Source of the DNA: Marinobacter sp. AC-23
Lineage (GTDB): Bacteria > Pseudomonadota > Gammaproteobacteria > Pseudomonadales > Oleiphilaceae
Assembly: GCF_001858325.1 (NCBI RefSeq)
Contig: NZ_MBPP01000013.1
Coordinates: 1-64,000, forward strand
Reading direction: 5' to 3'
Length of the DNA: 64,000 nucleotides
Each line of letters begins with the position of its first letter. Position 1 is the stretch's first letter. A program made the translations under genes and the position numbers. This document shows positions 61,074 to 64,000 of the stretch, piece by piece. Below the pieces are notes generated by a model. It worked only from the letters and a program-made list of their open reading frames with translations. It made no database searches and had not been told where the DNA came from.

Positions 61074-62201
61074 CTAGATACACTGCTGCAGTGCTAGCCC
61101 GTCTGCCCGCGCTATGCCGGTCAGTCGGGAAGCAATGTTGTCGGTAAGAAACTGCTTGGGTTCCCGCAGGTATCGGGGATAAATCGCCAAGCGTTCTTCC
61201 AGGCCGTAACCGCAGCGCGCAGTCGCTTGCTTTAGAGCCTCGATTTGGGGCCAGGCGCGTTCCGGGTTGATGTGATCGATGGTGAGTGGTGAGATCCCGC
61301 CCCAGTCGTTGATGCCAGCGGCTGTATAAGCAGCGAAGCGTTCTTCCAGGTTAGGGGGGGCTTGTAAACTAATGGAGGGGTCGAGTATCAAACGGGCTAA
61401 CACCAGTGTTCGAACCATGTCACCCAGGCTCGGCTCCGGGTGATTGGCCATCGCTGTTCCGGATTTGGCTCGGAAGTTTTGAACGATGACTTCTTGTATA
61501 TGGCCGTGGCGAAGGTGTGCGTCATTGATTGCGGTGAGGCTGTCGACGCGCTCCTCCCAAGTCTCTCCAATGCCAATCAGAATGCCGGTGGTGAAAGGTA
61601 CGCCATGAACTCCTGCCCGCTCCAGAGTGCGCAGGCGCTGCACCGGCACCTTGTCGGGGCAAGCGAAGTGAGCCTCGCCGCGCTGCAAAAGGCGACGGCT
61701 TACGTTCTCGAGCATCATCCCCATGCTTACGCTCACTTCTTTTAGCTGGAGGAGCTCGTTTTCGGATAGGGTGCCGGCGTTAACGTGGGGCAACAGCGAA
61801 CTTTCCTTTAGCACGAGATCACACATCTCGGCCAGGTAGTCGATCATGCTGGTATGGCCGAGTCTGGCCAGTGCGTCACGTGCCTCTTGGTAGCGCAGTT
61901 CGGGCTTTTCACCCAGGCTGAACAGTACTTCCTTGCACCCCAGCTTCTCGCCTTCACGCACGACTTTCATGACTTCATCCGGAGTCATCACGTAGGCGCC
62001 TGATGTTCCCGGCTTTTGCACAAATGTGCAGTAGCCGCACTCATCACGACACATGGTGGTCAGAGGAATGAAGACTTTGCGGGAGTAGGTAAGGGTTTTA
62101 CCCCAGTGCTCATCACGCAGACTGGCAGCGCGGTGAGTAAAGGTCTCAAATTCTGAAGGTGACGCATTTTTCAGCGCCAAGGCTTCCCTATGGCTGAGCA
62201 T
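61074..62201 (-). CDS. cofG: Fo synthase subunit 1 (deazaflavin-forming)
   Basis: Radical SAM enzyme closing the deazaflavin ring, 375 residues. CxxxCxxC in CRDECGYCTFVQ, then CKEVLFSLGEKPELRY, VPFTTGILIGIGETWEERVD and INDWGGISPLTIDHINPE. First gene of the F420 run; a promoter and two palindromes lie in the 272-bp gap upstream, shared with the divergent dadA. Confidence 0.94.
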   Translation of the reverse strand: MLSHREALALKNASPSEFETFTHRAASLRDEHWGKTLTYSRKVFIPLTTMCRDECGYCTFVQKPGTSGAYVMTPDEVMKVVREGEKLGCKEVLFSLGEKPELRYQEARDALARLGHTSMIDYLAEMCDLVLKESSLLPHVNAGTLSENELLQLKEVSVSMGMMLENVSRRLLQRGEAHFACPDKVPVQRLRTLERAGVHGVPFTTGILIGIGETWEERVDSLTAINDAHLRHGHIQEVIVQNFRAKSGTAMANHPEPSLGDMVRTLVLARLILDPSISLQAPPNLEERFAAYTAAGINDWGGISPLTIDHINPERAWPQIEALKQATARCGYGLEERLAIYPRYLREPKQFLTDNIASRLTGIARADGLALQQCI

Positions 62202-62267
62202 AATAACGGCGCCTCCTATTATTGTTGTGCGCTCGCTTACTAGATTTTGGTTTCGCGACGAGGTCGT

Positions 62268-62283
62268 TTTACCAAACGGTAAA
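62268..62283. promoter_or_regulatory. palindromic operator TTTACC-AAAC-GGTAAA (RutR-like)
   Basis: Perfect 6+6 dyad with a 4-base centre, the same half-sites as 39520-39535. On the minus strand it begins a few bases after the -10 of the cofG promoter, so a bound protein would block initiation. Confidence 0.6.
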
Positions 62284-62286
62284 TTG

Positions 62287-62316
62287 ATCCTAGACCATAT
62301 TTTCCCAAATGGTCAA
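62287..62316 (-). promoter_or_regulatory. candidate cofG promoter
   Basis: On the minus strand TTGACC (62316-62311), 18-base spacer, TAGGAT (62292-62287). Located 86 bases upstream of cofG. Confidence 0.5.
62291..62316. promoter_or_regulatory. second dyad at the cofG promoter
   Basis: TAGACCA and TGGTCAA face each other across 12 bases, inner arms GACCAT/ATGGTC perfect. Half-sites equal the RutR half-site as I recall it, but the spacing is one helical turn longer than the usual two bases. Confidence 0.4.
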
Positions 62317-62473
62317 ACTTTTTAAAAAATAAGATCAATACCACCTCTCGTGCTATGCGCGCTTGGCGATTGTTCATGTTTTACTGAACTGATCGTTAGT
62401 AATTTGCTATTTAACCTAAGGTTTGGGCTGGGCAACCTGACTGCCAGATATCTCTATCCGGAGTTGAAAGGCT

Positions 62474-63733
62474 ATGAAAATTCTTGTTTTGGGAGGGGGC
62501 GTTACAGGCGTTTCTACCGCGTGGCATCTGGCCAATTCCGGACACGAGGTGACCGTGGTTGAGCGCTGTGCCACGGTGTCAGAGGAAACCAGTTTTGCAA
62601 ACGCAGGCATGCTCTCGTACGGCTACACCAATCCGTGGGCAGCGCCTGGTATTCCGTTTAAAGCGTTGAAGTGGATGATGCAGGACATGGCCCCCATTCT
62701 GGTCAGTCCAAGCTCTTTTAACGTGAAAACAGCGAGCTGGATGCTCCGTATGTTGGGGCAATGCGGCGAAGAGGCGTATCGCATCAACAAGCGCAGAATG
62801 TTGAGGATCTCGGAATACAGCCGAACCTGTTTTGACGAATTAACACAGCAATTGCCGTTGGATTTCGATCATCGGCGCAAAGGCACTATCGAGCTTTTCC
62901 GGGATCAGGAAAAGATGGATTCCATTGGTGCAGACCTTGCATCCCTTCAGGAGTGTGGTGTGCCCCATGAGGTTATTAACCATGCGGACTGCATCCGCCA
63001 CGAACCGGCGCTTGCCAATGTTCCGGAAAAGTTTGTTGGTGGCTTACGTTTTGCACAGGATGGCACCGGCGATTGTCAAAAGTTCACCACGGATCTGGCA
63101 ACGCATTGTCGCGAAGCCGGGGTGCAATTCAAGCTTAATACGGATGTGAAATCGCTTGCAGTTTCCTCTGGCAAGATCATGTCGGTTCACACTTCCGAGG
63201 GTGAGCTTACCGCCGATGCCTATGTGGTTTGCTTGGGCAGCTATTCACCCATGCTGCTGAACCCTATCGGCTTCAAACTGCCAATTTATCCCATCAAAGG
63301 TTACTCGTTGACCTTGCCCCTGCTGGATGATGCCAAAGCGCCTCAGTCCACCGTTATGGATGAGGCCTTCAAAGTGGCGGTTACCCGTTTCGAAGATCGT
63401 ATCCGGGTAGGGGGCACAGCCGAGATTGCCGACTTTGATCTGAGCCTTAAGGACAAGCGGCGCAAGCCCGCAGAGTTTGTGGTGGGTGACCTCTTTCCGG
63501 GTGCCGGTGACGTCAGCAAAGCCACATTCTGGTGCGGTCTTAGGCCCATGACGCCCGACAGTGTCCCGGTTATTGGTGCCACGCCGATCACGAATCTCTA
63601 TACAAACACCGGGCACGGAACACTCGGGTGGACAATGTCTCTGGGGTCTGCCCGGCTGATCTCAGACATTATCAACAACAAGGCGCCAGAGATCGATAAT
63701 GAAGGTTTATCAATTGACCGCTACATGAAATAA
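62474..63733 (+). CDS. dadA: D-amino acid dehydrogenase
   Basis: FAD enzyme of 419 residues that oxidises D-alanine to pyruvate and passes electrons to the respiratory chain. KILVLGGGVTGVSTAWHLAN (FAD), ETSFANAGMLSYGYTNPWAAPG and GLRPMTPDSVPVIG, NTGHGTLGWTMSLGSARL are DadA motifs. Followed by alanine racemase. In this locus it would return alanine made by BauA to pyruvate. Confidence 0.95.
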   Translation: MKILVLGGGVTGVSTAWHLANSGHEVTVVERCATVSEETSFANAGMLSYGYTNPWAAPGIPFKALKWMMQDMAPILVSPSSFNVKTASWMLRMLGQCGEEAYRINKRRMLRISEYSRTCFDELTQQLPLDFDHRRKGTIELFRDQEKMDSIGADLASLQECGVPHEVINHADCIRHEPALANVPEKFVGGLRFAQDGTGDCQKFTTDLATHCREAGVQFKLNTDVKSLAVSSGKIMSVHTSEGELTADAYVVCLGSYSPMLLNPIGFKLPIYPIKGYSLTLPLLDDAKAPQSTVMDEAFKVAVTRFEDRIRVGGTAEIADFDLSLKDKRRKPAEFVVGDLFPGAGDVSKATFWCGLRPMTPDSVPVIGATPITNLYTNTGHGTLGWTMSLGSARLISDIINNKAPEIDNEGLSIDRYMK

Positions 63734-63769
63734 GCCGTTGATCTGGCACCCATGACGTGAGTAAACATT

Positions 63770-64000
63770 ATGTCCAGACCTGCTGTTGCTGAAATAAAAC
63801 TGGATAACATCCGTGCCAACTTTCAGTTGGCCGGCTCCTTGGCACCAAATGGCAAGACCATTGCCGTGGTGAAGGCCAACGCATACGGCCATGGCGCTGC
63901 AGAAGTTGCTGAATACCTCTCTGGCGATGTCGAGGTTTTCGCTGTGGCCTGCATTGAAGAAGCGTTAGCGCTGCGGGCGTCCGGGCTGCGACATCCTATT
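63770..64000 (+). CDS. alanine racemase, N-terminal part (cut by window end)
   Basis: 77 codons visible from ATG 63770. The PLP lysine motif AVVKANAYGHGAAEVAEYL is present at about residues 33-51, followed by FAVACIEEALALR. With dadA upstream this is a dadAX-type catabolic pair, so the dadX name is likely; the biosynthetic alr cannot be excluded. Confidence 0.93.
   Translation, partial: MSRPAVAEIKLDNIRANFQLAGSLAPNGKTIAVVKANAYGHGAAEVAEYLSGDVEVFAVACIEEALALRASGLRHPI

Overview
The window looks like the chromosome of a marine gammaproteobacterium, most probably Marinobacter or a close relative. This is a judgement from protein character and gene order, not from a search. The order serB, fimX, an unnamed gene, epmB, efp, epmA, psd, motAB, rsgA, orn, queG, nnr, tsaE, amidase, mutL, miaA, hfq, hflX, hflKC, hisZ, purA closely follows the Pseudomonas order.

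Region 1 (1-35 kb) is core genome: the end of parE, an SLC13/RCK_C permease, an EAL protein, a cytochrome b561/YceI pair, parC, serB, a FimX-type GGDEF/EAL protein, EF-P and its lysyl-modification enzymes, psd, the motor stator, tRNA and RNA processing genes, hfq/hflXKC and purA.

Region 2 (35-49 kb) is a pyrimidine and beta-alanine catabolic island. It holds methylmalonate-semialdehyde dehydrogenase and beta-alanine:pyruvate aminotransferase with a divergent LysR regulator. These are followed by a nitrilase-type beta-ureidopropionase, an NCS1 nucleobase permease, a dihydropyrimidinase, a DMT permease, a RutR-like TetR regulator, cytosine deaminase and cytosine permease. An IS5-family element ends the region; its transposase carries a 10-bp tandem repeat expansion.

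Region 3 (49.8-62.2 kb, all minus strand) runs in transcription order: cofG, cofH, cofD, cofC, cofE, NADPH:F420 reductase, a luciferase-fold F420-type oxidoreductase, an M20-type N-carbamoyl hydrolase, transhydrogenase pntAA/AB/B, a Tsx-like outer-membrane channel, and ribA. It thus contains complete coenzyme F420 biosynthesis and reduction, next to pyrimidine catabolism. Divergent from cofG are dadA and alanine racemase (cut by the window end).

The central hypothesis is an F420-dependent reductive pyrimidine pathway. Every step from cytosine to acetyl-CoA is encoded except the flavin/NADPH uracil reductase (PydA/PreAT). The F420-type oxidoreductase sits where that enzyme is expected. Alanine racemase and DadA would recycle the alanine made by the aminotransferase. 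A shared palindrome, TTTACC-N4-GGTAAA, resembles the RutR box as I recall it and lies on the promoters of both the ureidopropionase operon and the cofG operon.

About eleven genes, including the essential parC and purA, show one-base frame breaks. Each is explained by one lost base in a G/C run. This is most easily read as assembly error rather than gene decay, so I describe these genes as whole.
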